Part shown: piece by piece, positions 23,796 to 34,515 of the stretch | Layout of the letters: the number at the start of each line of letters is the position of its first letter | Position numbering within the stretch: the stretch's first letter is position 1 | From: Mycogone perniciosa | Lineage: Eukaryota; Ascomycota; Sordariomycetes; Hypocreales; Hypocreaceae | Length of the DNA: 64,000 nucleotides | Direction: 5' to 3' | Assembly: GCA_025331125.1 (NCBI GenBank) | Contig: JAOALB010000144.1 | Location: 1-64,000, forward strand | Notes under the pieces: generated by a model | Databases searched by the model: none | Told to the model about the DNA's origin: nothing | What the model saw: the letters and a program-made list of their open reading frames with translations, nothing else | Translations under genes and position numbers: made by a program

Positions 23796-25082
23796 TTACA
23801 GGAAGAGAGCGACAACGAGTCCAGCAATGAGAGCCAGGCTAGCACCGGAGGCCTTGCCGGCAGCGTTGATGATGACGGGAGGTGCCATCATGTTGCCAGT
23901 GGGAATAGGCGCAGGGGGGGCGACAGGGCCGCCCGTGGGATAAGGGACACCAGCGGGAGGGCAGTTCTCGCCGCTGCAGCCGGCAGGGCTAGAGGGAGAA
24001 GGATAGGTGCCAGCGGGAGAGCTGCCGGCAGGAGAGCAACCAGCTCCACCGCAACCAGCAGGAGAGGAGACAGTGGGAGGGCTGTAAACGGAGGTGGTGG
24101 GAGGAGCATAGCCAGGAGCAGAGGAGTTGCCGCCAAGGATGGGGTAGACGGCAGAAGAGGCGGGAGGAGGAGGGTAGTTGCCGGGAGTGGGAACGCCGGT
24201 ATAAGCGGGTGCCGTGGCGGGAATGGTCTGAGTGATGAAGGTCGCGACTCCAGTGTTGGCCGGAGCAGTGTAGGCGGGAGGAGGGACAACGCCGGTACCG
24301 GTAGACTTGGTAATGTCGTTGGTCTTGGTGGCCTCAACCGGGCAGATGGTAGTCGTGGCGGGAACGACAACAGTCACGGTTTTGTGGCCATTGGCAGGGC
24401 AGTCCGTGACGGTGGGAGCACAGCTGATCACGGTGTGTGTTGATGTAGCAAACACCGTGCTGGTCCCCCAGACCATGGAGGGCTCGCCAGAAGAGGTAAC
24501 GGGGGCCTCCTCGCCGGGGAAATGGACCCAATGCCATTGGTCATCGTTGTGGTTGTCGCAGCCATCCATATCAACGCCAGGGTGAGAAGGATGCCAAATG
24601 TTGGCACAGTCGGCGGGAGGAGGAGTAGTGGGCTTGCAGACCGGGCATTCGGAGGGGAAGTCAATGCCAATAGGAAGATGGATGCCCACACCCAAACCGA
24701 GATCGATGGAAATAGGACTGACACCGAGATCGACAGCAAGACCAAGATCAAGACCCAAGCCGAGCTTGATATGAGCGTCAACTCCCAGATCGAGACCGAG
24801 ACCGAGGCCAACTTTGGCGTCGGCATCAACACCTGCCTTAACGCCAACATCAGCATCGACATCGACACCGGCTTTGACGCCGACATCAGCCTTGACGCTA
24901 ACGTCAGCCTTAACATCAACACCAGCCTTGACACCGGCTCCAACCCCAAGGTTGACGCCGTCAGCAGGGTGTGACTTTCCACCTTCACCAAGGCCAAGGC
25001 CAAGACCAACACCGACACCGGCACCGATGTCAAGAGCAGCGACGGCAGAAACAGCCGAAGCGGCAAGAATAAAGGACTTCAT
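23796..25082 (-). CDS. Repeat-rich GPI-anchored cell-wall protein
   Basis: Likely cell-wall mannoprotein or adhesin-like surface protein; 428 residues in one exon. A signal peptide (MKSFILAASAVSAVAA) is followed by about 130 residues of Gly/Val/Asp/Ala/Leu low-complexity repeats built from units such as VKADVGV and LGLGLDLGVD, with strict small/hydrophobic alternation. A Cys-containing middle region follows (CPVCKPTTPPPADC, then HWVHFPGEEAP). Next come Thr-rich blocks of the type TVTDCPANGHKTVTVVVP seen in fungal wall proteins, and a Pro/Ser/Gly region with SPAG units. The C-terminus (INAAGKASGASLALIAGLVV) fits a GPI signal with an Asn/Gly cleavage site. Function is unknown. A plus-strand open frame opposite the repeats is a composition shadow. 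Confidence 0.85.
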   Translation of the reverse strand: MKSFILAASAVSAVAALDIGAGVGVGLGLGLGEGGKSHPADGVNLGVGAGVKAGVDVKADVSVKADVGVKAGVDVDADVGVKAGVDADAKVGLGLGLDLGVDAHIKLGLGLDLGLAVDLGVSPISIDLGLGVGIHLPIGIDFPSECPVCKPTTPPPADCANIWHPSHPGVDMDGCDNHNDDQWHWVHFPGEEAPVTSSGEPSMVWGTSTVFATSTHTVISCAPTVTDCPANGHKTVTVVVPATTTICPVEATKTNDITKSTGTGVVPPPAYTAPANTGVATFITQTIPATAPAYTGVPTPGNYPPPPASSAVYPILGGNSSAPGYAPPTTSVYSPPTVSSPAGCGGAGCSPAGSSPAGTYPSPSSPAGCSGENCPPAGVPYPTGGPVAPPAPIPTGNMMAPPVIINAAGKASGASLALIAGLVVALFL

Positions 25083-26964
25083 TTTGAATTAGAGAGACTG
25101 GAAATTGCTGGATAAGCGAGTGGACGGGTCAAAAAGCCCAAAGAGGTATAAGAAGGAATGTATAAGTGAGGTGAAAGTCGGAACTGTTCAAGAAGGCTTG
25201 ATGAGAATGAGGGAAATCCCAGCAGAGAGAGGAAGACCACGAGTCTTAAGTAACCCCCAAACCCGTACACCTATCTCAGGAGAGAGGACCGTCCTCCTCA
25301 TGCCCCGGCTTGTTCAACCACACCATCTCTACGAGTAGTACTCGTATGTGTCATGGGGTTAGGCCATAGGGAAATTAGGCACAGACACAGCGTCGTAGCA
25401 GGCGAGGGAGAACGCGCAGTAGGTCCTATTCGAGCGCAGATCCGGTGCCCCATCTTTGCTGTGACCGTAAGGCCAACGACGGTTGGTCGGATGGACGGCT
25501 CGCAACTCCAACAAAAGCCGAAAGAGGCGTTGTCTCAATCAAAGAGCAAGGCTCCCAACCAGTATGCGGACAGTGCGCTTGCATATCCCAATCCCGCAGA
25601 TCGGACAATTTGTTCCTGCGCTAGTGCAAAGGGGAGGAGAATTTGCAGTGCCTGTTCACGATTTGTTCCTGGGTTGTTGCTTTTTCTTGGTACTACGTAC
25701 GGAGTATTAGTAGAAAGGATGGTTGTTTTGGCATCCCTTGAGCTTGGCCGGTGTTTAATAACACCTCCAACTCAGATGTAGGGTAAGTCAGACGCCATGT
25801 TGAGGAAGGAATCGAGTCGTTGTGATATCATTATACGGAGTACAAAACATTCGTTTGCGGGATCCGTTTGCTGGGCCTCCATGTTGGTGATCTCCACTTC
25901 ACAACATGAACAAAAGTTATGCCACTGCGGGGAAGCCAGTCACTCATTCACTTCGCCGAGTCTCCATTGTTCGATTGATCCGGCACTTCGTAATTCGCTC
26001 GCATGGGACGGGAGAGTCATAACTGCTGTACTATTGGGCTTGGCTCTCTGAAAAAAGTTCCCCCCTTTGTTCGTTTGTCACAGCCGGAGCCGTCGGCAGT
26101 TGTTCATATTCCTCGAGTCGAGTCTCAGGCAAATTTCCCTGTCCAATAGTATGCTTAATTTCCGCGTAGCTGAACTGAGCTTGCAATGATGCGCCGCCTC
26201 CTCCCATGCACGCCGGCTCTTGTTTGTTTGTGTGCGGCCAACGGCGTGGCTTTCTTTGTTCGCTTCAAATGGACAACTGAGATGCCATGGGGGGCTTTGT
26301 TTTCAGAAAAAGCAACCCTTGCGGTATGGTGGGTCTGTGCCAAACGCGAATCTGAGCAAGCCAGTTAAGGCGTCCGCATCACCCAAAATGAGCCAACGAT
26401 GATCGTGCTCTGCTTTGACTCGGAGAATACGAGAGGTCCATTGCCGTGTCAAAATGCATTTTGATTATCTGCATAACAGCACAGCAGCTGAATGGATGGA
26501 CATCTTTGTACTTTGTGCCGCCGCACCCGCATGTCAGCATTCTATTCAGACCACGTGAGAATATCCAGGGTTGCTAGATGCATAACTCCATATCCTGGGG
26601 ATTGACGTCTCGATCCTAATAAGAAACCCGGTCCGTCAGTATAAAAATCAAATCTCCACCCAACAAACAACGGAATCTCGGACAGCACCACTAGTACGAA
26701 GTAGTAGTAGTAGTATGTAGTAATACCTTATCCAACTTACATTTGTTTGGTCTTTTCTTTCCTTTTCCCGGATGTCCGGTTTTCAGGGGTAACCCGCTTT
26801 GCACAAGGGTAACCCTACAAAAATGGCGATCCATCCGTCTCCCTCTAGTGTGCGGTGAAGTGCTGCCGCCTAGCTTTAGTACCAGCCCAGCCTCCCTTGC
26901 AAAGCCGCGATGGCTTGATGAGCGGCTGTGGTATGCCGCCTGCACGACAAATGATGCCTCCTCT
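25083..26964. other. 1.9 kb spacer, no gene seen
   Basis: The start holds the promoter of the GPI-protein gene; two TATA-like TTATAC elements on the minus strand lie about 65-85 bases before its ATG. TACGGAGTA copies occur at 25698 and 25834. A (GTA)5 run lies at 26701-26715. The rest shows no supported feature. Confidence 0.55.
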
Positions 26965-27684
26965 TCACCAATCCAGAGGTTTCCTTGATGATGTTGTAGT
27001 TGTGGGTGCAGCAATGGAGATGGGAAGTTCGTCCGCCACCATCTCCGCCCGAGGCCCATCTTCATCGTCCATGACGGATCTGTCAATCTTCCACACACCA
27101 ATCTGCTCATCCACAATGCTGGCCCATTTCCGTATCAGCGGGTGCTCCCTCGCCACATCTGCAAAGAGGACCTCGTCACCCGCCTCAGGCTTGTTGACAT
27201 CGTAGCTCCAGTTCCCGTCAGGGGCCCAGAACTCAGGGCTAAATATCTTGGCGGCACTCAGTTCCTCCCTCGCCTCTGCCAATAACTTCCCCGCTCTCGC
27301 TGCCGCCTCTGCGTCACTCTGATTCCTCACTGCTTCCTCGATACCCTCCAGCGTCCCCAGCAGCTGTCCTGCCATCAGACCTATCGTTCCACCGAGACTG
27401 AAGCCCTCGTCAAAGCCTGCCTGAACCGTCCTCTCCTTGGCCACCGTGATGCCCTCTCGATATCCCGCACTGGTGTGCTCCGTCTCTAGCCGATGCATAT
27501 CAGACGGATGAGAAGAAACATCTGCCCCATCTAGCGACGCCACTGGCAGCACTTCCTCCTCGTCGCCCGCTCCAAAGACATCATCAAGGGCATCATACGC
27601 AGCCGCGGGCGCCTCATGATGATACTCGCCACCTCCTCCCTGCGCGAGATAGACATCGTCATCCTCGATCGGTTGGAAATGCAT
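26965..27684 (-). CDS. yae1: Yae1-domain protein (deca-GX3 motif)
   Basis: Probable Yae1 homologue; in yeast Yae1 with Lto1 recruits the Fe-S protein Rli1/ABCE1 to the cytosolic Fe-S assembly machinery, supporting ribosome recycling. The chosen ATG at 27684 gives 239 residues. The key block around residues 75-120 has regularly spaced glycines (GYREGITVAKERTVQ, AGFDEGFSLGGTIGLMAG), the deca-GX3 pattern. An acidic DDVFGAGDEEE segment precedes it, also typical. The C-terminus ends in a tryptophan (RKPLDW); in yeast the Yae1/Lto1 complex uses a C-terminal Trp (on Lto1) as targeting signal, so the terminal Trp here is notable. The frame stays open to 27741, and an AG acceptor near 27728 leaves an upstream exon possible. 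Confidence 0.83.
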   Translation of the reverse strand: MHFQPIEDDDVYLAQGGGGEYHHEAPAAAYDALDDVFGAGDEEEVLPVASLDGADVSSHPSDMHRLETEHTSAGYREGITVAKERTVQAGFDEGFSLGGTIGLMAGQLLGTLEGIEEAVRNQSDAEAAARAGKLLAEAREELSAAKIFSPEFWAPDGNWSYDVNKPEAGDEVLFADVAREHPLIRKWASIVDEQIGVWKIDRSVMDDEDGPRAEMVADELPISIAAPTTTTSSRKPLDW

Positions 27685-30600
27685 CTTGTCTTGTGACAGC
27701 AGGCGATTACGGAATGGCGCAATCCTGTGTGCAAAGGACACTATGTTTCAGCAGGGAGAGGAGAAGAAGAAAAAATAGCATCCACAGGCACACGAGTACT
27801 TTGTACGGAGCAGTATGATTCGCAGCTCAGTCAAGCACAACTGTGTCATCGAACATACATACCACTGACTTCTCTCGTTGCCGTATCCAGAACGAAGAAA
27901 GTCTGTGTGACTGCGTGATGTCTTACCGTGCGGTTGGTAAGACAAGTCCATCGCAGACACTGTATCAACGACTCCCAAAATGAGTCCAGATAGAGGACCA
28001 TCAGACAGTGCGCGCACAGTTTCAGATTACTAACCCATTTTCGCCCTACGAATCACCCTCCCTTGTTGAACTTTATTTTTGACTCCCACAAAACGCATTC
28101 TCATTGGAGTCTGTTGGACATACAGTTCCTAGGCGATAGCAACTCCCAACACACTGACTCCGTTCCAAGACAATCATAGTACGAGCCCAGAGTGGTGACG
28201 TCGTACTCCGTAGTTGTTCCTGATTGATATTTTTAACCTATCTCGGAAATAAGATTTGATATCCATTCTCATTCTTGCTAGTGCTCCGTATCTCAGTCAC
28301 AGCATAAGTAAGCTGCATATGACATCTCTCAACTCCGGCCTCTATCGGCCTCTATCCGTCTCCCTTTCTGCCAACAAAGCCTCCCTCCATCCCGGCCACA
28401 ATCCAGGTATGATTGACTGCAAATCATGCCACGTATGTATGTCCCCCGAACACACAGTTTCTATTAATTGACCATCCCTATGACCGTGGCGGTCTGTCAA
28501 AGGGACTCCGCCTCGCATCCTCCATGCATGAGCTGTTTATGGCGCATGGCGTCAACTCGTTTCCAGGCGGTCAGAAATTTGAGTAACCCGACCACCGACA
28601 CGGTAGACCAAAGTTCTCCCTTGGCTTGTCAGCCCCTGCCCCGTTGGGAGCAGCACGAACCCAAAGGTAACACGAGCACAGTCGATTCGGGTTTGGTGAG
28701 GTCATGATGGACTGATAAGAGCTGCATCAGATCGGGTCCCGTTCGTAAACCTGTTCCCTCGACACCGAAGAGAACACTTGGATGTCAATAATGGGACCTG
28801 CCTTGCGGTGAGAGAGTCATGCGATGATGAGTTGTCTTATGTCGCCAGCCCAACCTTTACCTTGCCGAGTTCTCGTCCAACCCAACATGAGACTAGGAAA
28901 CGGCAGGGCCCAATCGTGAAGTCCAGTCCAAGACTTGCCCGAATTGTTAGTATCAAACAAACCGTTCCCGGTGTCCACCGAACCGGAGGTATGGGAACCG
29001 GTCTATCCGTCATGGCCCCACTAGGGTCGCGGATCCAGCATAGGGCCTCCGTAATTCCAAGTAAGCACTTCAGAGATGGCCACCGATGTAGACAACTCAA
29101 TCGTGCCAACAGCAAAGTCAGCCGGCCTCCTCCGAGATAGGGTAGGCAGACTCTGACGGCATAGATGCCTCATCTGCTGTGCCAAGATGGCGCTGTAGCG
29201 TAGCAACTGAATCGTAGACTCCTGAGGAGATAGTTGCAAAGATCCATGAATAGTGTCGTTGCCCTTCTCCAATTGGAATGAATCGGACACGCAGGACGAA
29301 CAAATTCCAATTCGTTGTTTCTCGTGTAAGCAGGCCTCTTACTCGTAGGCCTGTTCGCCTTACCCTATTGATAAGTTGGCGTCGATATTCCCGTCGTTAG
29401 TCCATCAGTGCGCGCGCCCCTTAGCTAGGTAACCTCTCTCCCCAGTGCCACGTTCCGACTCACCGAGCCCTTTTTTTCTTCCTTTTTTCCCTCAAACCCA
29501 AGAAGGAAACCCTCCTGCCACTGTTCCAAGAAAAGCCGAGTTTCGGAAAATTCCTGTCAGGTTTGGCTCAATGCTGTCCAAGAAAATCAATGGCCCACAG
29601 TAGTCCCAAGTTGACACTTTGCATGATGTCAAATCAATAATGCAAGCATCTCCTGCGTCGCACAGGAGGAAAAAAAAGAAAGTAAATGGGTCAAAAACAA
29701 GCAAGGGGGCGCGATCGTCTCAGGACCCGATCTCTCTCTCCATCGCTTGGCCCCAAGCCGGAGAGCAGAGAGGCCTAATCGTCAATCGGTACATAGCAAT
29801 TCAAGTCCCACCGTCGTCGCCTTGGTCCGCAAGGACGTGGCGATGGTTCCAAAGGTCTTAATGAAACGTCGCCTCTTCCCATCCGGTTAACTACCGAAAA
29901 AAAGGGGCGGGGGAGGAGAGAGAACAGGGGTTGAGGCTCTTCGGGATCCGGGCCGTGCACGTCATCAATTCGCCTTTTTTTCGTCACTGAACAAGCTTGA
30001 AGAAGCAGGGAGACCATGGCTCTGCGCGCGCTGCTGCGAGTCGTCAGCCCATTTTCTTCATCACGGAAGCCGCCGGCGACGGGCATCCCAGGCCCGGATA
30101 TCCCAGAAACAGTGTCTATCCTGCTGGAATGTCCGTGCCGGAAATCGTGTGTTTGCCAGCAACGCTGCTGCCCGCCAGTTTGCGACAACCGATTCATTGC
30201 TCCACACAATCTTGGTCATCGCTGCTGTCGTCCCGGCCCAACGTGTCTTTCCGCAACCCAACGCTGAAGTCTGGCAGCCCTTCTAGAAAGACGATGGGTT
30301 GCCCTGCATGCCCCGGCTCCTCTCACCCTTGCACAGGACCCTTCGCTCGTCGCCTAATACCCAAGGTTTTCCACCCCGCTGCCCATCCATCTATGACGCC
30401 CAAGTTGTAGAGTGTTGGGCCAACCCTAAAAACTCAGGTCTGCTCTCAACACCAAAACCAGCAAGCAATAACCAGCTCGTTTTCTGTCGTGTTTCCATCA
30501 CATCTTTAAGCGTACCATCTCATCCCACCCTCCGTTTCGTCTCTTTGACGCCTCTCTTGTCTCTTTACCCGTCTGTTCCTCCGCTAATTAGCGCCAACCC

Positions 30601-31144
30601 CGGGAGGCTTCCCGTCCCCATCGATTCCGTCGCTGGCTTCCTTGCCAACAAAGGCAAACACAGGAAAAACAAAGCCCCCTGTCGATCCCACAAGGGTAAA
30701 AAAACTGCAGGGGCCACGGAGTACACCATCAGGGGTAGACTGACCGCTATGGACAGACCGCAAAATCAATCGGTGCTGCAATAGTGAAAAAAAATAAGCC
30801 CGGCCAGATAGCCACGCGAGAGCCCAGAGCAAGCCGCAAAGTAAGCCCTGGAAAGAAAAAAAAATATCCACCAGGGTCGGAGGGCCAACTGTTTAAAAAT
30901 ATCAGACATCGCCACGACTTCAACTTTTTCCAATCTCTTACCCAACTAGAGAGCGGTGCTTCCTGGGTTGTCATTCATTTCGTCCCTCCCTCCGTTCCGA
31001 GCTGCTGGCTGTCGTTGTCTTATCTTGTCTTGCCGCATCAGCCCCTTTCTGTCTCATCATCGTCGGCGTCGTCATCACCATCGCCGTCTTCGAAACAAAG
31101 CTTTTCCTTCGAGGAGACCGGACAGCAAGCAAAACACCACCAAG
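27685..31144. other. 3.5 kb gene-poor stretch with a strong promoter-like end
   Basis: No recognised protein gene. A TACTCCGTA copy lies at 28204. From about 30470 to 31140 the sequence becomes pyrimidine-rich with a TTTAAAAATA element near 30891, resembling the promoter and leader of highly expressed fungal genes, and it leads to the small ORF at 31145. A Cys-rich 83-codon frame at 30016-30267 lacks a signal peptide and other support. Confidence 0.5.
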
Positions 31145-31216
31145 ATGCCTCGCGGTCCATATGATACGACAGGCGTGGTCAAGCCTAACGCGCCGCAACC
31201 ACCGAAGCCCAAATAA
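31145..31216 (+). CDS. Putative 23-residue small protein
   Basis: ATG in a good context (CACCAAGATGC) opens a 23-codon frame, MPRGPYDTTGVVKPNAPQPP followed by KPK and stop. It is Pro-rich and basic at the end, with no signal peptide or membrane segment. Upstream are a long CT-rich tract and a TTTAAAAATA element; downstream is a canonical intron (31289-31344). I do not recognise the peptide. It might be a real small protein, or a short ORF in the leader of a noncoding or unrecognised transcript. The strong initiation context and promoter-like surroundings are the only support. Confidence 0.4.
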   Translation: MPRGPYDTTGVVKPNAPQPPKPK

Positions 31217-31288
31217 CGGGTCGTCCTACTCTTCAGCCACCTCTCTGGCCCCCTTTTCTTTGTGCTCATAATACGCTGTACCAGTCAG

Positions 31289-31344
31289 GTAAGGCAACCT
31301 CGAGTCCAACGCAGCGTGTCATCCGTTTCAAAATTTGCTAACAG
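31289..31344 (+). other. Predicted intron downstream of the small ORF
   Basis: CAG|GTAAGG donor at 31289 and TTGCTAACAG acceptor ending at 31344, with the branch-like GCTAAC directly before the acceptor. Such a clean pair in noncoding DNA suggests a spliced transcript covering the 23-codon ORF. Confidence 0.4.
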
Positions 31345-33753
31345 TGAGCCCCACAGCCGCTTTGACGCGCCGACCGAGCGATGTTTTCGATCACCGACTA
31401 GGTTCGAGGGTATTTGGTGTTTTGGCGACGATTTGCGAATTGTTTTGGGTTTTTGATTCATTCTGCTTTCGGCTCAGGGAAAGGTTTTGGGGGCAAGAGA
31501 AGGGATAGACTGGGAACACACAAAAAAGGTTTAGGAGCTGTCCGTGTTTCAAACCTGCGAACGAGACGCACGCAATGTCATAGATCCGATCATACACATG
31601 AGCCCCCAAAATCAGGGTAATAATTCGTCGTTAATTTAAAGTCATGGCGTCGCCGCCAACCACAAATCGTTTTTTCGGGATCTAATCTCTCGTCCGCCCT
31701 AGCATGTGTGAATATATAGTGATGGTGAAGAGGTGGGTGGATACCTAGCCTTAGCTTCACCGGTTGATCTCCTCGCGATAGGGCTCTCCATGGAGTCCCT
31801 CTCCCCAGAGTCTCTGTCTACGGCACCCGGACATGTCCAGAAGTATAGACGCGTAAACGGGACCGAGGAGGGTGGTGGATAAGTGGGAACGGACGTCGCC
31901 AACAGCCGTGGGTGTGGAACCAGTTGCCCGGCGAAGTGGGACTCGACACACCGGCACGGAGTCGGGGGTCCCTAGGGGGATCGGGACTCGTTGGGCCGTG
32001 TCAGTGGTGGCAGCCCATCATATGGGTCTCCTCAGGCTGTCGTACAGGGGCAGCAACGCGGGCTGCAGATTCGGATCTTGGTTCGAGGCAGTGATCTCGT
32101 CCCCTAGCCACTGCATCTCAGCCATGGATGTGGCGGCTTGCGCCAATCTCAGAGACTGGCGCGGGACTGCACATCAGTCGATCCTAGAGGCTGGATAGCA
32201 ATGCCGGAGGTCCATTAGCTAGCGCTCAGTCCCTCTTGTTTCCCCGCAGAAGGCCGGGGAATGGCGTCGTCGCGGGTAGTTGAGGGCATTCACCCGGCGT
32301 TTGGAGCTGGCGAGAAGCGCAGACGATGCGTCCTTTTTTATACGGCGTAGACTACCTTTTTTTTTCCTTTTCTGTTCTCTCTTCGACGGCGATCCCGATA
32401 AGAGCCCAATCCATCGGACTTGGACAAACGTAAAGAAATTTCCTCGGTTCTGATACTTGGGCAACGGTTTGTTGGTCACAAAGAGAGGGTGTCTTGTGGT
32501 GGGGTTTGGCCATATCGTTCGTTTGCGGTAGTGGGGGCGGGGTTGGAAAGTAGCCTATCTCTGCCGCCTGCTAAATTGTTTGCATGGCCTAAACCAGTTT
32601 TTTTGCTCCATCGCCATATGATCACCACCCGACTCCCCCCTCCCATATTCAGTGCTTCCCTCTCCTTCTGGGGGTATATCTATCTATTCTGTGTGGGCCA
32701 ATGCGGCCCAAGTCTTTGCAGCCTGAAGGAGCTCGAGCATACATATGTACACCCCTTGGCGAAAACAAATGTGTCATTAAACACAAAAATCCTGTGGTCC
32801 TTCATCTCCCGTTGTCCCGTCTTACTGCAGATGTTGCCCCGGCTCTTGCATCACAGCCCAAACGGACAAGAGAAAAAAAAAACAAAATGTCGCGCACGTC
32901 ACGTTGCACGTATGAGTAATACGTTACTGGCTGATGTCGGTGCCTTGTCACGATACACAGCATGTGCTCGCTTCCACGTCATGAAACTGGCAGCCCATCA
33001 CCATTTGCGAGGCTATCGGGTAGGTGGACAGAACAGCTTCCGACACCACACCCTCCTTTTCGCTTCCAGGCCTCTCTATCGACTTCTTCCGAGACCCAGT
33101 CGGAGCGCCTTCTCATGCCCTGACGGGCAACCCCTGTCTTGCTGCAGCTCATTTTGCACGCAGGTGATGGACATGCAGCTTCACGTTGCGCCACTGGAGG
33201 TGCCCCCGCTAGGCCAGCAATGGGACGCGGAGCAACCAGCACGATGCCTTGCTCTGCCCAGGAGGAGTATTATGCCCATCCTTGAAATTAAGTCGATGTG
33301 ACCGATCATCCGACGTGTCCCTCTTCCGCGGGCGACTGACTCGATACACTGAGACATGCAGGCTTGAGCCATATGAGTACCTACCCACCTATATTTCGCA
33401 GCCGTAGGCGAGGACTATGGGCGACGGCGATACACGCAGTCCGTGCCTGGCCTACGTTAGTGCTCTACGAAGCAGAGCAGATCGGCTACGATTTGAGGCC
33501 CTGATGATCGGTCACGGCTCACCGGGTCCATACTACTGTGTATGTATGTACGAGTAGGTTCGCAAGCTCAGCCACTATAGGTAGGTACATACATGCACGA
33601 CAGACATCCAGATCAGTTCACATAATGTTCATTTGCCAATTATAATTAACAGGACCTAGAAGCCCGCCCTAAACCCATACGCATGAAAGCACCGTTCATT
33701 CGCCCACCTAAGCCGCATGTTACCACACCAGAGTGGGACGAGCACAAATCAGA
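31345..33753. other. Gene-poor stretch with one long unexplained frame
   Basis: No recognised gene. One plus-strand frame (32420-33301) stays open for 293 codons, but it starts without ATG, is rich in Cys and His, poor in acidic residues and matches no family I know; the first in-frame ATG is about 65 codons in. I do not call it a gene. Confidence 0.5.
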
Positions 33754-34515
33754 TCAGGCCAGTAAGCCGAGCATCCCCAGCACTACGGCAATTGTGCCCT
33801 CCTCGACGTTGACGTCTCCCACGTATCCAACATGGCCGCGTCCATACTGGGTGCAAGCGACAGGGGTTTCGTCGCTGTCTGGTGGTCCTGGGAGGGGAAC
33901 ATAGGACTCGACGATCGAGTTCTCGGTCGGCAAGTACCACGACTCGTGGCGCTCCACACCCTGTAGAAAGAGAGCCTTTTGGCTGTATGATTCAAAGAGC
34001 TCGTTCCTGAAAGAAGCATTGACTGCCCCACGGTTCAAGGCCAAGGTAGTGCGGTGTCGGGAGCCAGCTTCCCATGGAAGGTCCCAAGTGCCACCAAAGA
34101 ACCTGTCCAGTTTTTCGTGGTTGGCTTTGGCGAACGCGCCACCGAAGACAACGGTACCACCCCCGGCAGCATATTGGACGAGCTTCCGAGATAAAACTTC
34201 GTTGCTGGAGAGCATGATGTCTGGATCGACCACAAGAACAGCCTTTGGCGGACCGTATTCGGCAAAGAGGGCAAGAGCATGCGAACTGTTGTGGGCATGT
34301 CTGAGATTCGACCTTTCGAAGAGCATGTTCACGAGGCGGTTGTGGTCATATTGGAACTCCGACTGCTCCAAATCGGCGCCAAAACTGACAGTAAAGACGA
34401 GCGGCTTGTCGTCCTGGCTCTCAGTGAACTGGCCATCCACAGCGTCGCCTGCAGCGGTTGGCCTGGCCTGTTCAATGTTGACAGGCGACAAGACGAGAGA
34501 AGAGGGAGCAGACAT
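33754..34515 (-). CDS. Conserved-looking hypothetical protein, possible GATase-like fold
   Basis: The ATG at 34515 gives 253 residues in one exon. The frame stays open upstream into the leader, but the segment there (Phe/His/Ser-rich) looks untranslated, and a TATA box sits inside it. Visible blocks include VFTVSFGADLEQSEFQYDHN, PPKAVLVVDPDIM and YAAGGGTVVFGGAFAKANHE; the alternation of beta-strand and Gly-rich turns, with KLVQYAAGGGTVV, recalls ThuA/class-I glutamine-amidotransferase-like folds, but I see no Cys nucleophile elbow. No signal peptide or TM segment. I do not recognise a characterised homologue, and function is unknown. Confidence 0.75.
   Translation of the reverse strand: MSAPSSLVLSPVNIEQARPTAAGDAVDGQFTESQDDKPLVFTVSFGADLEQSEFQYDHNRLVNMLFERSNLRHAHNSSHALALFAEYGPPKAVLVVDPDIMLSSNEVLSRKLVQYAAGGGTVVFGGAFAKANHEKLDRFFGGTWDLPWEAGSRHRTTLALNRGAVNASFRNELFESYSQKALFLQGVERHESWYLPTENSIVESYVPLPGPPDSDETPVACTQYGRGHVGYVGDVNVEEGTIAVVLGMLGLLA

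Noticed and set aside
23739..24443. 234-codon plus-strand frame opposite the GPI protein
   Set aside because: Arg/Gly/Ser-rich shadow of the Pro/Gly-rich coding strand.
30016..30267. 83-codon Cys-rich frame as an effector gene
   Set aside because: No signal peptide, odd Cys spacing, no promoter support.
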